Source: an uncultured Paraprevotella sp. (GTDB lineage: Bacteria > Bacteroidota > Bacteroidia > Bacteroidales > Bacteroidaceae). From it: 64,000 nucleotides of DNA. Every line of letters begins with the position of its first letter. Position 1 is the first letter of the stretch. Positions 9,198 to 19,223 of this stretch are shown piece after piece. Below the pieces are notes generated by a model, which saw nothing but the letters and a program-made list of their open reading frames with translations, did no database searches and had not been told where the DNA came from. Location: the NCBI GenBank assembly GCA_947177395.1, contig CAMWUI010000001.1:1-64000 (forward strand), given 5' to 3'. A program made the position numbers and the translations under genes.

Positions 9198-10628
9198 ATG
9201 AATAAAAAACATAGAGATATGGAAAGGATGAATGGGAAACTGATGGGAGCGGCTGCTGTGCTGCTTCTGTGTGCCGCGACGGCAGGGGCGCAGCGGAGGG
9301 ATACGTTGCGGGTGTTTGACGAAGTGACGTTTTACGACGGGTATCAGGAAACGGTGGTGGACGCGGACGTGGACGACGGCGTGTTGCGCCACTCCAATTC
9401 GCTGTATGCCGTGAAGCTGCCCGCGACGGTGCCGGTGGCGGAGGGCGACTCACTGGTGATGACGGTGAGTGTAAGGGCGTGTTGCGACAATTACGACCGC
9501 ATAGGAAATGTCAATCTGGCACTCGTGCCGCGCGGAGCGGGGAGTTACCGGCCGGAGGAGGTGCAGCGTATCGAGCTGGGGAGGTTCGTCACACCGTTTA
9601 TGGACCGTAACAGGCAACCGGACGAGGTGGTGTACCGCTACGACGCGGGCTTCCTGGGCTGCATCCTGCGCGACCGTGTCCTGAGGCGGCGTTACGACCT
9701 GTGGATGGAAATGGAATTATTCGGCGTGCCTTATGCGGCGCAGAAACAAGTGGCAGGCTGCGAAGGGCGGACGGATACGTTCGAGGGGACGGTGGAACTG
9801 TCGTCGTGTCCGCGGAAGCGCCGGGCGCCGGCGCGTACGGGGCATGTGCTGGTGCCGGTGGTATGCAAGAGGCCGGGCACGTACGGGGGAAACCTGAACA
9901 ATTATGATTCGGCGGCGACGGACACGCTGGGGCGGACGGTGAAGTCGTGGACGTTCGAGGTGCCGCGCACGGTGGAGGACGGGCAGATTGTGCTCATCAC
10001 GTCGAACCACGGGGCGAACGAGGGCGGCGAGGAGTATAGCCGGAGGTGGCATTATGTGTATGTGGACGGCGAATTGGTGACGACGTACATGCCGGGACGG
10101 CCGACGTGCGAGCCGTTCCGAAGACTGAACACACAGGGGAACGGGATTTACGGGCGGTCGCCGAAGCCCGACTACGTGTGGCAGTCGTTCAGCAACTGGT
10201 GTCCGGGCGACCGTATCGACAACCGCATCCTGGAGTTGGGACGCGTGGAGGCGGGTGTGCACCGGCTGACAGTGTCGGTGCCCGAGGCGCGCTTCGCGGG
10301 CGGGCAAGGTGATATTCCGGTGTCGGCTTTCTTTCAGGGCGTGGAGCACGGGCGACTGCCTGCGTCGACCGAAGGACCGGTCGTTGGCGGGACGGAGCGA
10401 CTGGCCGAGGTGAGTCTGGAAGGCGCGGTATTGCGGATGATGGCGACAGAGGCATCGGGACCGGTGGGCGCTGTGGAACTATGCGCTGCCGACGGTCGGC
10501 GGGTGCTGTGGTCGGAGCATGCGACGCCGGTGGACTTGGCGGCGTTCCCGGCGGGCGTGTATCTGCTGAACCTGTATTTTGCGGACGGGCGCGTGGAGAC
10601 GCACCGTGTGGAGTGGGCACCGCGGTAG
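9198..10628 (+). CDS. secreted PNGase F-like protein (peptide N-glycosidase) with C-terminal sorting-like domain
   Basis: The 476-aa protein has a signal peptide (hydrophobic run AAAVLLLCAATAGA; ATG at 9222 or 9231 is an alternative start). The body resembles peptide:N-glycosidase F, which removes N-glycans from asparagine: a first beta-sandwich domain (FYDGYQE; GNVNLALVPRG) and a second one with SNHGANEGGEEYSRRWHYVYVD. Residues about 400-476 look like a type IX secretion C-terminal domain (VELCAADGRRVLW, FPAGVYLLNLYFADGR), which would place the enzyme outside the cell if a T9SS exists. It is a single-gene unit with its own promoter and terminator. Catalytic acids were not verified by alignment, so activity is inferred. 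Confidence 0.72.
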   Translation: MNKKHRDMERMNGKLMGAAAVLLLCAATAGAQRRDTLRVFDEVTFYDGYQETVVDADVDDGVLRHSNSLYAVKLPATVPVAEGDSLVMTVSVRACCDNYDRIGNVNLALVPRGAGSYRPEEVQRIELGRFVTPFMDRNRQPDEVVYRYDAGFLGCILRDRVLRRRYDLWMEMELFGVPYAAQKQVAGCEGRTDTFEGTVELSSCPRKRRAPARTGHVLVPVVCKRPGTYGGNLNNYDSAATDTLGRTVKSWTFEVPRTVEDGQIVLITSNHGANEGGEEYSRRWHYVYVDGELVTTYMPGRPTCEPFRRLNTQGNGIYGRSPKPDYVWQSFSNWCPGDRIDNRILELGRVEAGVHRLTVSVPEARFAGGQGDIPVSAFFQGVEHGRLPASTEGPVVGGTERLAEVSLEGAVLRMMATEASGPVGAVELCAADGRRVLWSEHATPVDLAAFPAGVYLLNLYFADGRVETHRVEWAPR

Positions 10629-10660
10629 AGGCGTGGCTCGTGTGTTGAAATGCCGGATAG

Positions 10661-10702
10661 CATGCGGATTGGACGGACGCCCGTTTGATCCGCATGTTTT
10701 TT
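10661..10702 (+). terminator. Rho-independent terminator after the PNGase F-like gene
   Basis: CATGCGGAT and ATCCGCATG form a perfect 9-bp stem around an 18-nt loop and are followed by six Ts. The stop codon of the convergent ABC transporter gene overlaps the T-run. Confidence 0.85.
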
Positions 10703-12398
10703 ATGCATTCCGGTCGTCGGTGTGCCGGGTGATGTGAAGGACGTGGTCGCAGTGGTCGATGACGGCAGTGCGGTGGGTGATGAAGATAAGGGTGCGGCGC
10801 CGGGCGAGTCGGGTGAGGTTCCCGAGGAGGCGGCTCTCGGTGTCGCGGTCAAGTGCGGAGGTAGCCTCGTCGAGAAGTAGGATACTGCCGTCGCGCAGCA
10901 GGGCGCGGGCGATGGCGATACGCTGTGCCTGTCCGGCGCTGAGTCCGTCGCCGAGCTCTCCGCAGCGGGTGTCGAGGCCTTCGGGGCGTTCGAGGATGAA
11001 GTCGGCGCAGGCATCGCGCAGAGCCTGTTCCATCTGTGCGGCGTCGGCCTGCGGGTTGCCGAGCAGGAGGTTGTCGCGCACGGTGCCGCTGAAGAGAGTG
11101 TTGCCCTGCGGCACATAGACAAAGTTGCCGCGTGTACGGGGGCTGCAGGGATATTCGGTGTCAGCCCCATAGAGGGTGATGCAGCCTTCGTCGGGCGTGA
11201 CGAGGTTGAGCATCAGGCGTATGAGGGTGGTCTTGCCGGCACCGGTCTCGCCGAGTATGGCGGTGCTGCTGCCGGGAGGAAAGTCGTGGGTGAAGTGGCC
11301 TAGGACGGTGCGGCCGCCAGGAGTGTAGGCGTAGGAAACGTCGCTAAGGCGGATGCCGGCAGGACCGTCGGGGCGCTGAGGGGCGCCCTGTGCTTCGAGG
11401 GGAACTTCCTCAAGCTCGATGAGACGTTCGGCGGCGGTGAGGGTGGAGATGAGGAGGGGGACGAAGCGTGTCAGTTCGCGAAAGGGCCCCTGTATCTGTC
11501 CGACGAGCTGGATGAAGGCCATCATCATGCCGTATGTGATGGTGCCGGCCTGCAGGCGGGCGGCCCCCCAGAGGAAGGCTGTGAGGTAGCAGGCAGCGAA
11601 GCCGAGGTTGAGAACGCCGTTGGAGAAGGAAGAAAAGCGTACGCGGGTCACGGTCTGGCGGCGCAGATGAGCCTGCACGGTCTCAAGGCGTTCGGTCATG
11701 GTGTCGCTGCGCTGTAGGGTTTTGACGAGGATGTGGTGCTGTACGGCCTCCTGAAGTATACTCTGGACGCGGCTTTCGGTCTGGCGGATCTCGCGTGTGA
11801 GGCGGCGCATTCTGTTGACGTACAACCGGCTGATAAGCATGAAACTGGGAAGAAGAATGATGAGAAGGAGGGCTAGACGGCTGTCCATGGAGTGGAGAAA
11901 GAGGAAGGCGCCAGCCAGGCGGATGCCCACGGCAAGGGTAGCGGGTACGGTCTCGGTGATGGCGCCGGTGATGTCGGCGGTGTCCTTGCCCAGCCGGTTG
12001 AGAATGTCGCCGCTGTGGCGGTCACTGCCGGGCTGCCAGACACTGTCGAGTAGACGGCGGAAGAGTCGCTGCTGGCTGTGGTTGAGGGCTTTCACGCCGA
12101 GGAGGGCGCGTATCCATTTGGTGGTGAGGCCGACGGCCAGTTGGGCGAGGATGATGGCGACGAGCAAGACGGCAGCTTGGCGCAGGGTGCCTGCGGGCGA
12201 TTTGCCGACGGCGATGTCGATGGCCTGTTTGGTGGCCCAGATAAAAGCGAAGTCGAGCGCTACGGAGAAGCAGCGTAGCAGAGCGTTGGCCGAGGCCTGC
12301 AGGCGCAGTCCGGCGGAAGTGCGCCAGATCCATTTCAGGATGTAGCCCGTGGTGGGCTTTCCTTTGGCGGCGGTCGTTGTCAGAAGCGTGTCGTTCAT
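10701..12398 (-). CDS. ABC exporter, fused permease-ATPase (MsbA/MdlB-like half transporter)
   Basis: I start at the ATG at 12398 (565 aa), whose ATGA overlaps the nadK stop; the longer ORF reads into nadK. The N-terminal half has about six membrane segments of the type I exporter fold. The C-terminal half is the nucleotide-binding domain with Walker A GETGAGKTT, signature LSAGQAQR, Walker B ILLLDEATSALD and a switch histidine in FITHRT. Such proteins export lipids, peptides or drugs as dimers; the substrate is unknown. The four-base overlap indicates translational coupling with nadK. Confidence 0.9.
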   Translation of the reverse strand: MNDTLLTTTAAKGKPTTGYILKWIWRTSAGLRLQASANALLRCFSVALDFAFIWATKQAIDIAVGKSPAGTLRQAAVLLVAIILAQLAVGLTTKWIRALLGVKALNHSQQRLFRRLLDSVWQPGSDRHSGDILNRLGKDTADITGAITETVPATLAVGIRLAGAFLFLHSMDSRLALLLIILLPSFMLISRLYVNRMRRLTREIRQTESRVQSILQEAVQHHILVKTLQRSDTMTERLETVQAHLRRQTVTRVRFSSFSNGVLNLGFAACYLTAFLWGAARLQAGTITYGMMMAFIQLVGQIQGPFRELTRFVPLLISTLTAAERLIELEEVPLEAQGAPQRPDGPAGIRLSDVSYAYTPGGRTVLGHFTHDFPPGSSTAILGETGAGKTTLIRLMLNLVTPDEGCITLYGADTEYPCSPRTRGNFVYVPQGNTLFSGTVRDNLLLGNPQADAAQMEQALRDACADFILERPEGLDTRCGELGDGLSAGQAQRIAIARALLRDGSILLLDEATSALDRDTESRLLGNLTRLARRRTLIFITHRTAVIDHCDHVLHITRHTDDRNA

Positions 12399-13309
12399 GG
12401 TTCGGGAGGGGTCTGTTCGCGCAGGTCGGCTCCCCACATGAGTTTGCGGCGCAGGGTGGCGAAGAAAGTGTTCGACGGCCGGCGGCACACCTTGATAGCG
12501 TAGGGAGCCTTGCGCAGGATGAGGCGTGTGCCCTGCCGGCAGGATTCGCTGCGCCCGTCGATGGCCACGAGGAAGTTGTGGCTGCGGCTTTCTACGGTGA
12601 GGGCAATGACGGCGTCGTCGCACAGGGTGATGGGCCGGACGTTGAGGCTGTGTGGGGCGACGGGAGCGATGCCGAAGGCGCTGGAGCCGGGCGTGATGAT
12701 GGGGCCTCCGGCGCTCAGGGCGTACCCCGTGGAGCCCGTCGGGGTGTTGATGACGAGGCCGTCGGCCTGATAGGTGGTCAGGTATTCTCCGTTCACCTCA
12801 ACGCGTATGCTTATCATGGACGAGTGGTCGCGTTTGAGCACGGCCACCTCGTTGAGGGCGCAGGGATAGCCTTTCAGGATGTCTCCTTCGGCCTCGGCCT
12901 GCAGGAGACTGCGTTCCTCGATGGTGAATTTCCCGCAGCAGATGAGGGCGAGCGTATCCTCGATTTCCTCGGGCGAAATGTCGGCCAGAAAGCCGAGCCG
13001 CCCCGTGTTGATGCCCACGATGGGAATACCCTTGGCGCCCACGCGGCGGGCGGTCTCGAGAAATGTGCCGTCGCCGCCCAGACTGATGGCCAGGTCGGCT
13101 TCGAACGTCTCGTCTTCGATGAGGCCGCATGGAGCAGTGGTGAGTCCCAGGGAACCGGTCATATATTCATGGAAGTCTCGGTCGACGAGCAGTTCGGCTC
13201 CGTGGCTGTCCAGTGTGGTCAGCAGGGTACGGAGTGTCTCCGTCTTCCGGGTCTGGTGCTTGTTGCCGAAGAGGGCGACGCGGAGGGGGCGCGGAGGGAG
13301 TGTCTGCAT
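12395..13309 (-). CDS. nadK: NAD kinase
   Basis: The 304-aa protein phosphorylates NAD to NADP in the cytosol. It has the diagnostic GGDGTFL motif, NTGRLGFL and the glycine-rich TPTGSTGYALSAGGP segment that forms the NAD site. Length is normal. It is divergent from pdxJ, an arrangement common in Bacteroides relatives, and translationally coupled to the ABC exporter downstream. Confidence 0.96.
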   Translation of the reverse strand: MQTLPPRPLRVALFGNKHQTRKTETLRTLLTTLDSHGAELLVDRDFHEYMTGSLGLTTAPCGLIEDETFEADLAISLGGDGTFLETARRVGAKGIPIVGINTGRLGFLADISPEEIEDTLALICCGKFTIEERSLLQAEAEGDILKGYPCALNEVAVLKRDHSSMISIRVEVNGEYLTTYQADGLVINTPTGSTGYALSAGGPIITPGSSAFGIAPVAPHSLNVRPITLCDDAVIALTVESRSHNFLVAIDGRSESCRQGTRLILRKAPYAIKVCRRPSNTFFATLRRKLMWGADLREQTPPEP

Positions 13310-13354
13310 GAATGATTTTCGTTTTTATTAATAAAATGCGGGCGTTACCCGACG

Positions 13355-13362
13355 CAAATTTA
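13355..13362 (-). promoter_or_regulatory. -7 box for nadK
   Basis: On the minus strand this reads TAAATTTG, an exact TAnnTTTG match, about 46 bp before the nadK start. It lies back to back with the pdxJ promoter. No clear -33 TTTG is seen. Confidence 0.45.
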
Positions 13363-13373
13363 GTTATTTTTTC

Positions 13374-13381
13374 TAACTTTG
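13374..13381 (+). promoter_or_regulatory. -7 box for the pdxJ operon
   Basis: TAACTTTG fits the consensus and lies 28 bp before the pdxJ ATG. A T-rich stretch upstream may act as the -33 element. Confidence 0.55.
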
Positions 13382-13409
13382 CCTTTCGCGAAATCAAATA
13401 AAAAAGGAG

Positions 13410-14123
13410 ATGACGAGATTAAGTGTGAATATAAACAAAGTGGCCACGTTGCGCAACGCCCGCGGGGGGAACAATCCCGATGTACTGCAGGTGGCGCTGG
13501 ACTGCGAGGCTTTCGGCGCGCAGGGTATCACGGTGCATCCCCGTCCCGACGGGCGGCACATCCGCTATGCGGACGTGTATGCACTGAAACCGGCCTTACG
13601 CACGGAATTCAACATCGAGGGGAACCCCTCGCGCGACTTCATGGACCTCGTGCTGGCGGTATGCCCCACGCAGGTGACGCTCGTGCCCGATGAGCCGGGG
13701 CAGTTGACGTCCGACGCCGGATGGGACACGCGGGCGAACCTGTCGTTTCTGTCCGACGTGGTGACGGAATGCAGACGGAAGGGCATACGCACGTCGATTT
13801 TCGTCGGGACGGAGCCGGAGACTATCGAGTATGCCGCCCGTACGGGGGCCGACCGTGTGGAATTGTACACGGAACCTTATGCCGCGGCTTATGCCGCAGG
13901 AGCCGACGAGGCGGTGCGTCCTTTTGTCGAGGCGGCGTCGCTCGCGCGCAGTCTGGGGCTGGGCGTGAACGCGGGGCATGACCTGAGTCTGGAGAATCTG
14001 GCTCACATGCACCGTCATATTCCCTGGCTCGGCGAGGTGAGCATCGGGCATGCTCTCATCTGCGACGCCCTCTACCTCGGCCTGCAGGAGACTGTCAGGC
14101 GCTATCTGGAATGTTTGAAATAA
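13410..14123 (+). CDS. pdxJ: pyridoxine 5'-phosphate synthase
   Basis: The 237-aa TIM-barrel enzyme condenses 3-amino-2-oxopropyl phosphate with deoxyxylulose 5-phosphate, the ring-closing step of DXP-dependent vitamin B6 synthesis. Family marks are [16 protein letters not shown] at the start, [13 protein letters not shown], and [10 protein letters not shown] near the C-terminus. It heads a run pdxJ - DJ-1 - ispD - recG with very short gaps, so it probably drives their expression. Confidence 0.96.
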   Translation: MTRLSVNINKVATLRNARGGNNPDVLQVALDCEAFGAQGITVHPRPDGRHIRYADVYALKPALRTEFNIEGNPSRDFMDLVLAVCPTQVTLVPDEPGQLTSDAGWDTRANLSFLSDVVTECRRKGIRTSIFVGTEPETIEYAARTGADRVELYTEPYAAAYAAGADEAVRPFVEAASLARSLGLGVNAGHDLSLENLAHMHRHIPWLGEVSIGHALICDALYLGLQETVRRYLECLK

Positions 14124-14137
14124 ATAAAGAAAATGCT

Positions 14138-14698
14138 ATGAAACCGATTTATATTTTTGCCGCCGAAGGCTTCGAAGATATTGAGCTGCTGGCCGTTGTC
14201 GATATATTGCGCCGCGCGGGGCTGCCCGCACAGATTGTGTCTGTCACGGGTGACAGACGGGTGAATACCGCTCACGGGGTGAGTCTCGGTGCCGACCTCC
14301 TGTTTGAGGAGGCCGACCTGGACGGGGCTGCGGCACTGGTATTGCCGGGCGGGTTGCCCGGTGCGCACAATCTGGATGCCCACGAAGGGCTGCGCGAGGC
14401 CATCCGGCGTCATTACGAGGCCGGCGGGCTACTGGCCGCCATCTGTGCCGCACCGCTGGTGTACGGCCGCATGGGACTGTTGCGCGGTGTGCGTGTCACC
14501 TGTTATCCCGGCTTCGAGGAGGAACTGGAGGGTGCCGTTCCGACGGGGGCGCTCGTGGAGCATGACGGACAGTTTGTGACGGCCAAGGGGCCGGCTGCCG
14601 CGTTCCCGTTCGGTTACAAACTCGTGGAATTGCTGGCCGGTAAGGAGAAGGCCGATGCGCTGCGCGAGGGGATGATCTTCACGGAATTGGTGCGATGA
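14138..14698 (+). CDS. DJ-1/PfpI family protein (ThiJ-like)
   Basis: I take the ATG at 14138 (186 aa), 14 bp after pdxJ; the longer ORF starts inside the pdxJ end. The fold signs are [13 protein letters not shown] at the N-terminus, the nucleophile elbow AAICAAPLV (conserved Cys of the DJ-1 family) and [14 protein letters not shown] near the end. Members act as glyoxalase/deglycase-like or redox-sensing proteins; the exact role is not readable. The stop overlaps the ispD start (ATGA). Confidence 0.9.
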   Translation: MKPIYIFAAEGFEDIELLAVVDILRRAGLPAQIVSVTGDRRVNTAHGVSLGADLLFEEADLDGAAALVLPGGLPGAHNLDAHEGLREAIRRHYEAGGLLAAICAAPLVYGRMGLLRGVRVTCYPGFEEELEGAVPTGALVEHDGQFVTAKGPAAAFPFGYKLVELLAGKEKADALREGMIFTELVR

Positions 14699-15378
14699 GC
14701 GATTATGCTGTCATTGTGGCCGGCGGGAAGGGGCTCCGCATGGGGGCGGATGTGCCCAAGCAGTTTCTGCCCGTAGGCGGCCGACCGGTTCTCATGCGCA
14801 CGTTGGAGGCTTTCCACGCCTGCGATCCTGCGATACGGCTGGTGCTGGTGCTTCCTCATGCGCAACAGGACTATTGGCGGGAACTGTGCCGGACATACGC
14901 TTTCGACATACCTTATATATTGGCGGACGGAGGCGAGACGCGTTTCCATTCCGTGCGCAACGGACTGGCTTGTCTGCCCGATGGGGCGGACGGGGTAGTC
15001 GGCATACACGACGGTGTGAGGCCTTTCGTGGCTCCGGAAGTCATCCGGCGGGCCTATGAGACCGCTCGCCGCAGCGGGACGGCGGTGCCAGTCGTGGACG
15101 TGGTGGACTCCGTGCGCCGGACAACGGATGCGCAGGGGAGCAACGAGGCCGTCGACCGTTCGGCTTACAGGCTTGTCCAGACGCCGCAGGTGTTCCGTAT
15201 TCCCTTGCTTCGGCAGGCTTACCGGCAGGAGTATTCCCCGGCGTTCACGGACGACGCTTCGGTCGTGGAGGCCGTCGGGGCGAAAATCATGCTGGTGGAA
15301 GGAAACCGGGAGAATATCAAGATTACCACACCTTTTGACCGCCGGGTGGCGGAGGCGCTGGTCGCCGGACAGGAGTGA
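14695..15378 (+). CDS. ispD: 2-C-methyl-D-erythritol 4-phosphate cytidylyltransferase
   Basis: The 227-aa enzyme makes CDP-methylerythritol in the non-mevalonate isoprenoid pathway. It has the nucleotide-binding loop [11 protein letters not shown] followed by [13 protein letters not shown], then [13 protein letters not shown] and [10 protein letters not shown], all typical. It overlaps the DJ-1 gene by 4 bp and the recG GTG start by 4 bp. Confidence 0.96.
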   Translation: MSDYAVIVAGGKGLRMGADVPKQFLPVGGRPVLMRTLEAFHACDPAIRLVLVLPHAQQDYWRELCRTYAFDIPYILADGGETRFHSVRNGLACLPDGADGVVGIHDGVRPFVAPEVIRRAYETARRSGTAVPVVDVVDSVRRTTDAQGSNEAVDRSAYRLVQTPQVFRIPLLRQAYRQEYSPAFTDDASVVEAVGAKIMLVEGNRENIKITTPFDRRVAEALVAGQE

Positions 15379-17480
15379 CGCGTATGTACGACATGCTCCA
15401 GCAAGATATCACGTACCTGCCGGGGGTGGGGCCGCAACGGGCGAAACTGCTGAAGGACGAACTGCAGATCGGGACGTTGCGCGATTTGCTGTATTATTTC
15501 CCCTACAAGCATATCGACCGCACGCGTCTTTACTATATCCACGAACTGACGGCCGACATGCCTTACGTGCAACTGCGGGGGCATATCCTGAGCTTTGAGA
15601 CGGAAGGAGAGGGGCGCAAGCGGAGGCTGGTGGCTCATTTCACTGACGGACACGGGAAGGTGGAGCTGGTCTGGTTTCAGGGTATCAAATACGTGATGTC
15701 CCGTTATAAGCTCCACACGGAGTACATCGTGTTCGGAAAACCTTCGGTGTATGGCGGCCGGATAAACATCGCCCATCCCGATCTGGATCCGGCTGACGGT
15801 TTTTCCCTGTCGGCACTGGGCATGCAACCTTATTATACGGTCACGGAGAAAATGAAGCGGCAGGGGATAAACTCCCGCTCGCTGGAGCGTTTCACCGCGA
15901 CTTTGTTTTCCCGTCTGGATGCACCTCTGCCGGAGACGTTGCCCGCCTACATCGTGGAGCAGCTGTGCCTGATGCCGCTGGACGAGGCTTTGCGGAAAGT
16001 GCATTATCCGGCCACGGCCGAGGAATTGCGCCGGGCCATGCTCCGGCTGAAGTTCGAGGAACTCTTTTATCTCCAACTGAATATCCTGCGTTACGCCCGC
16101 GACCGTCAGTGCCGCTACCGTGGCTTCGTGTTCGCCCGGGTGGGCGGTGCGTTCCACCGGTTTTATGAAGAACGCCTGCCTTTCAGTCTGACCGGGGCGC
16201 AGAAGCGGGTGATTCGCGAGATACGTCACGACATGGGAAGCGGCAGGCAGATGAATCGCCTGCTGCAGGGCGACGTGGGGAGCGGCAAGACGCTGGTGGC
16301 CCTCATGTGCATGCTGATAGCTGTGGACAACGGGTTTCAGGCCTGCATCATGGCGCCCACCGAGATTCTGGCCGAGCAGCATTGCGCCACGTTCCGCCAG
16401 TTCCTTGGCGACATGGATGTGGAAGTGGCCCTGCTTACGGGTTCGGTGAAAGGCAAACAGCGCGAGGCGGTGCTGGCCGGTATCCGTAACGGGGATATAC
16501 AAATACTCGTGGGGACCCATGCCGTGCTGGAGGATACGGTGGATTTCCGTTCGTTGGGGCTGGTGGTCATCGACGAACAACACCGTTTCGGTGTCGCTCA
16601 GCGTGCTCGGCTGTGGGGCAAGAGCGCGCAGCCTCCCCACGTACTTGTCATGACGGCCACTCCCATTCCCCGGACGCTGGCCATGACGCTCTATGGCGAT
16701 CTGGACGTATCTGTCATCGACGAACTTCCGCCGGGACGGAAACCGATACGGACCATGCACCGCTTCGACAACAACCGGGAGGGGCTTTACAAGGCTGTCC
16801 GCCAGCAGCTGGACGAGGGGCGTCAGGCGTATGTGGTATTCCCGCTCATCAGCGAGAGCGAGAAGATGGACATCAAGAATCTGGAGGATGGTTATGAGCA
16901 TCTCTGCAAGGTGTTTCCTGAATACAAGATAAGTAAGGTGCACGGCAGGATGAAGCCCGCGGAGAAAGACGAGGAAATGCGGAAGTTTCAGTCCGGTGAG
17001 ACGCGGATACTCGTGGCTACGACCGTGATAGAGGTAGGTGTGAACGTGCCGAACGCTTCCGTCATGGTTATCGAGAATGCGGAACGTTTCGGACTGGCCC
17101 AGTTGCATCAGTTGCGGGGGCGTGTGGGACGCGGTGCCGACCAGTCTTATTGTCTGCTCGTGACCCGTTACCAGTTGAGCGAGGATACCCGCAGACGCAT
17201 ACAGATAATGACTGAGACCAACGACGGTTTCGAGATAGCGGAGGCCGACTTGAAGTTGCGTGGTCCCGGCGACCTGGAAGGAACGCAGCAGAGCGGCGTG
17301 GCTTTCGATCTGAAACTGGCGAATCTGGCTCGCGACGGACAGATATTGCAGCTGGCCCGCGATACGGCGCAACGGGTGCTCGACGGCGACCCGCAGGGGA
17401 CGTTGCAGGAGAATGCCTTGCTGTGGCAACAGTTGCAGGCCTTGCGCAAGGCCCACGTCGACTGGTCGGCAATTTCTTGA
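15375..17480 (+). CDS. recG: ATP-dependent DNA helicase RecG
   Basis: The 701-aa helicase remodels stalled forks and Holliday junctions. It has an N-terminal helix-hairpin/OB wedge region ([12 protein letters not shown] at about 14-25), Walker A GDVGSGKT, the DEQH box in [18 protein letters not shown], and the C-terminal [12 protein letters not shown]. The GTG at 15375 overlaps the ispD stop; an ATG at 15384 is an alternative start three codons in. It ends the pdxJ-led operon. Confidence 0.96.
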   Translation: MTRMYDMLQQDITYLPGVGPQRAKLLKDELQIGTLRDLLYYFPYKHIDRTRLYYIHELTADMPYVQLRGHILSFETEGEGRKRRLVAHFTDGHGKVELVWFQGIKYVMSRYKLHTEYIVFGKPSVYGGRINIAHPDLDPADGFSLSALGMQPYYTVTEKMKRQGINSRSLERFTATLFSRLDAPLPETLPAYIVEQLCLMPLDEALRKVHYPATAEELRRAMLRLKFEELFYLQLNILRYARDRQCRYRGFVFARVGGAFHRFYEERLPFSLTGAQKRVIREIRHDMGSGRQMNRLLQGDVGSGKTLVALMCMLIAVDNGFQACIMAPTEILAEQHCATFRQFLGDMDVEVALLTGSVKGKQREAVLAGIRNGDIQILVGTHAVLEDTVDFRSLGLVVIDEQHRFGVAQRARLWGKSAQPPHVLVMTATPIPRTLAMTLYGDLDVSVIDELPPGRKPIRTMHRFDNNREGLYKAVRQQLDEGRQAYVVFPLISESEKMDIKNLEDGYEHLCKVFPEYKISKVHGRMKPAEKDEEMRKFQSGETRILVATTVIEVGVNVPNASVMVIENAERFGLAQLHQLRGRVGRGADQSYCLLVTRYQLSEDTRRRIQIMTETNDGFEIAEADLKLRGPGDLEGTQQSGVAFDLKLANLARDGQILQLARDTAQRVLDGDPQGTLQENALLWQQLQALRKAHVDWSAIS

Positions 17481-17484
17481 CCTT

Positions 17485-17512
17485 GAAGCCGCTGACGGGG
17501 CATGCGGCTTTC
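17485..17512 (+). terminator. weak hairpin after recG
   Basis: GAAGCCGC pairs with GCGGCTTTC with one bulge. The following T-rich stretch begins only about 18 bp further on, so this is a weak terminator candidate. Confidence 0.3.
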
Positions 17513-17576
17513 AGCTTCCGGATAAACTTAATTTTTTGATTTATTTGTTTTCTTTTCTCAAAAAGTGCTAATATTC

Positions 17577-17608
17577 TTTGTGATTCTTTCAGAAAAAGAC
17601 TATCTTTG
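17577..17608 (+). promoter_or_regulatory. promoter of ndk
   Basis: TTTG (17577-17580), a 20-bp gap and TATCTTTG (17601-17608) form a near-ideal Bacteroidetes -33/-7 promoter. The leader to the ndk ATG is about 45 nt. Confidence 0.75.
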
Positions 17609-17660
17609 TCGCACTTGTATGCAGGACTATATCTGCGCGAAACTGAAAATCTTCTGACAC

Positions 17661-18122
17661 ATGGAAAAGACATTAGTCCTTCTAAAACCTTGTACACTGC
17701 AACGGGGATTGGTAGGTGAAGTAATAAACAGATTCGAAAAACGGGGGCTAAGGTTGGCCGGAATGAAGATGATGCAGCTGACGGACGAGTTGCTCAATGA
17801 ACATTACGCCCATTTGCGGGAGAAGCCTTTTTTTCAGATACTGAAGGATTCCATGATGTGTACGCCCGTGATAGCCTGTTGTTTCGAAGGTATCGAAGCG
17901 GTAAGGGTGGTGCGTGCCATGGCCGGATCTACAAACGGAAGAAACGCTTTGCCGGGTACGATTCGCGGAGACTATTGCATGAGCAATCAGCAGAATATCG
18001 TGCATACGTCGGACTCTTTGGAGAATGCCGAAGTGGAATTGGCGCGCTTCTTCAGACCGGAAGAAATTTTTGACTTCGAGTCTTCAAATCTGAAGTATTT
18101 GTATGCTTCTGACGAACTATAA
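17661..18122 (+). CDS. ndk: nucleoside diphosphate kinase
   Basis: The 153-aa enzyme balances NTP/NDP pools by a phosphohistidine intermediate. Visible marks are TLVLLKPCTLQRGLVGEV at the N-terminus, PGTIRGDY and the active-site segment NIVHTSDS, where His is the phospho-acceptor (the usual IHGSDS has Thr in place of Gly). The length matches the family. It has its own promoter and is followed by the M23 peptidase gene after about 40 bp. Confidence 0.96.
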   Translation: MEKTLVLLKPCTLQRGLVGEVINRFEKRGLRLAGMKMMQLTDELLNEHYAHLREKPFFQILKDSMMCTPVIACCFEGIEAVRVVRAMAGSTNGRNALPGTIRGDYCMSNQQNIVHTSDSLENAEVELARFFRPEEIFDFESSNLKYLYASDEL

Positions 18123-18161
18123 AATTAACAGATAATTTGATAAAAAGAGGAAAGGAAGAAA

Positions 18162-19115
18162 ATGCATTTTAATTTTAAAGGATTTAAGAGAGGAATCATT
18201 GTGGTACTGAGCGCTGCCGCCCTCCCTGTCTGCGGGCAGGACCTGATAGCCAGCCAGGCACCCATTGATAAGAAAATGAGAGCTGTGGACTCTGTCGCCT
18301 TGCAGCGTTTGATAAACGAGGAGCAGCTTGAAAATCCCTCATTCAGCCTTTATCCCGAATGGAGCAACCAGTATGTCCATCGTTATAATGCAGAGTTGCC
18401 GGAAGAATTCAAGATTGACTTGCGGCATTTCTGCATGCCTACGCCCAGCCGGCAGATTACGTCGAATTATGGCTATCGGAAGAATTTCCGGCGTATGCAT
18501 AAGGGTCTGGACATTAAGGTCTACATCGGTGATACGATTCGTTCGGCCTTCAGTGGTAAGGTGCGTGTCGTGGCTTACGAGGGTAAAGGTTATGGTAAGT
18601 ATGTGGTGATTCGCCACAACAACGGTCTGGAGACGGTTTACGGACATCTGTCGGCCCAGTTGGTGCGTGAGAATGATGTAGTGAAAGCTGGTGAACCTAT
18701 CGGTCTGGGCGGAAATACGGGGCGTTCCACGGGATCGCACTTGCACTTCGAGACCCGTCTGCTGGGAGAAGCCATCAATCCGGCCGAGATGTTCGATTTC
18801 GAAGCACAGGATGTTACGGGAGATTTCTATGTGTTCCGCGCTCACGGAAGCAACTCTCTGCTGGCGTCGCACGACGGTAGCGGTGACAGGGAAATCGCCA
18901 GCGTTCCGTCGTATCCTGCTGTGAAGAAAGGCAATGACAGCCATTCCGGCCAGCGACGTCCCCGTGTCAGCGGCAATGTGCATAAGGTGAAGTCGGGCGA
19001 GACGCTTTCCGTCATTGCCCGCAAATACGGTACTTCCGTAGCCCAGTTGTGCAAGTTGAACCGTATCAAGGCGACAACGGTGTTGCGTGTGGGACAGATA
19101 TTGAGATGTTCATAA
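18162..19115 (+). CDS. M23 family (LytM) metallopeptidase with C-terminal LysM domain
   Basis: The 317-aa exported protein (signal peptide ending near VCGQ) has an M23 domain at about 95-215: the metal ligands sit in HKGLDIK, and the HLHFE motif follows GNTGRSTGS. A LysM peptidoglycan-binding module follows at about 270-317 (HKVKSGETLSVIARKYG). Both parts point to cell-wall peptide hydrolysis or activation of amidases in the periplasm. It is probably cotranscribed with ndk and is followed by a clear terminator. Confidence 0.93.
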   Translation: MHFNFKGFKRGIIVVLSAAALPVCGQDLIASQAPIDKKMRAVDSVALQRLINEEQLENPSFSLYPEWSNQYVHRYNAELPEEFKIDLRHFCMPTPSRQITSNYGYRKNFRRMHKGLDIKVYIGDTIRSAFSGKVRVVAYEGKGYGKYVVIRHNNGLETVYGHLSAQLVRENDVVKAGEPIGLGGNTGRSTGSHLHFETRLLGEAINPAEMFDFEAQDVTGDFYVFRAHGSNSLLASHDGSGDREIASVPSYPAVKKGNDSHSGQRRPRVSGNVHKVKSGETLSVIARKYGTSVAQLCKLNRIKATTVLRVGQILRCS

Positions 19116-19140
19116 AATAATATCGAAATACATGGGAAAA

Positions 19141-19171
19141 GAGTCCGCAGAAAACAGCGGGCTCTTTTTTG
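19141..19171 (+). terminator. Rho-independent terminator after the M23 peptidase gene
   Basis: GAGTCCGC and GCGGGCTC pair (one G-U) around an 8-nt loop and are followed by six Ts. Confidence 0.85.
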
Positions 19172-19199
19172 TAATTTTCGTTTTAAAAAGTTACCTTTG
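19168..19199 (+). promoter_or_regulatory. promoter of the DUF1599-DoxX-tpiA-SPOR-folE operon
   Basis: TTTG (19168-19171), a 20-bp spacer and TACCTTTG (19192-19199). The -33 box overlaps the end of the upstream terminator. The -7 box overlaps the TTG start listed in the ORF track, which rules that start out in favour of the ATG at 19224. Confidence 0.7.
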
Positions 19200-19223
19200 C
19201 AAGGTACAATCATTTATCTGCGC

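Noticed and set aside
15219-17456. 745-aa minus-strand ORF opposite recG
   Set aside because: RecG motifs on the plus strand are complete; the antisense product has no recognisable motif.
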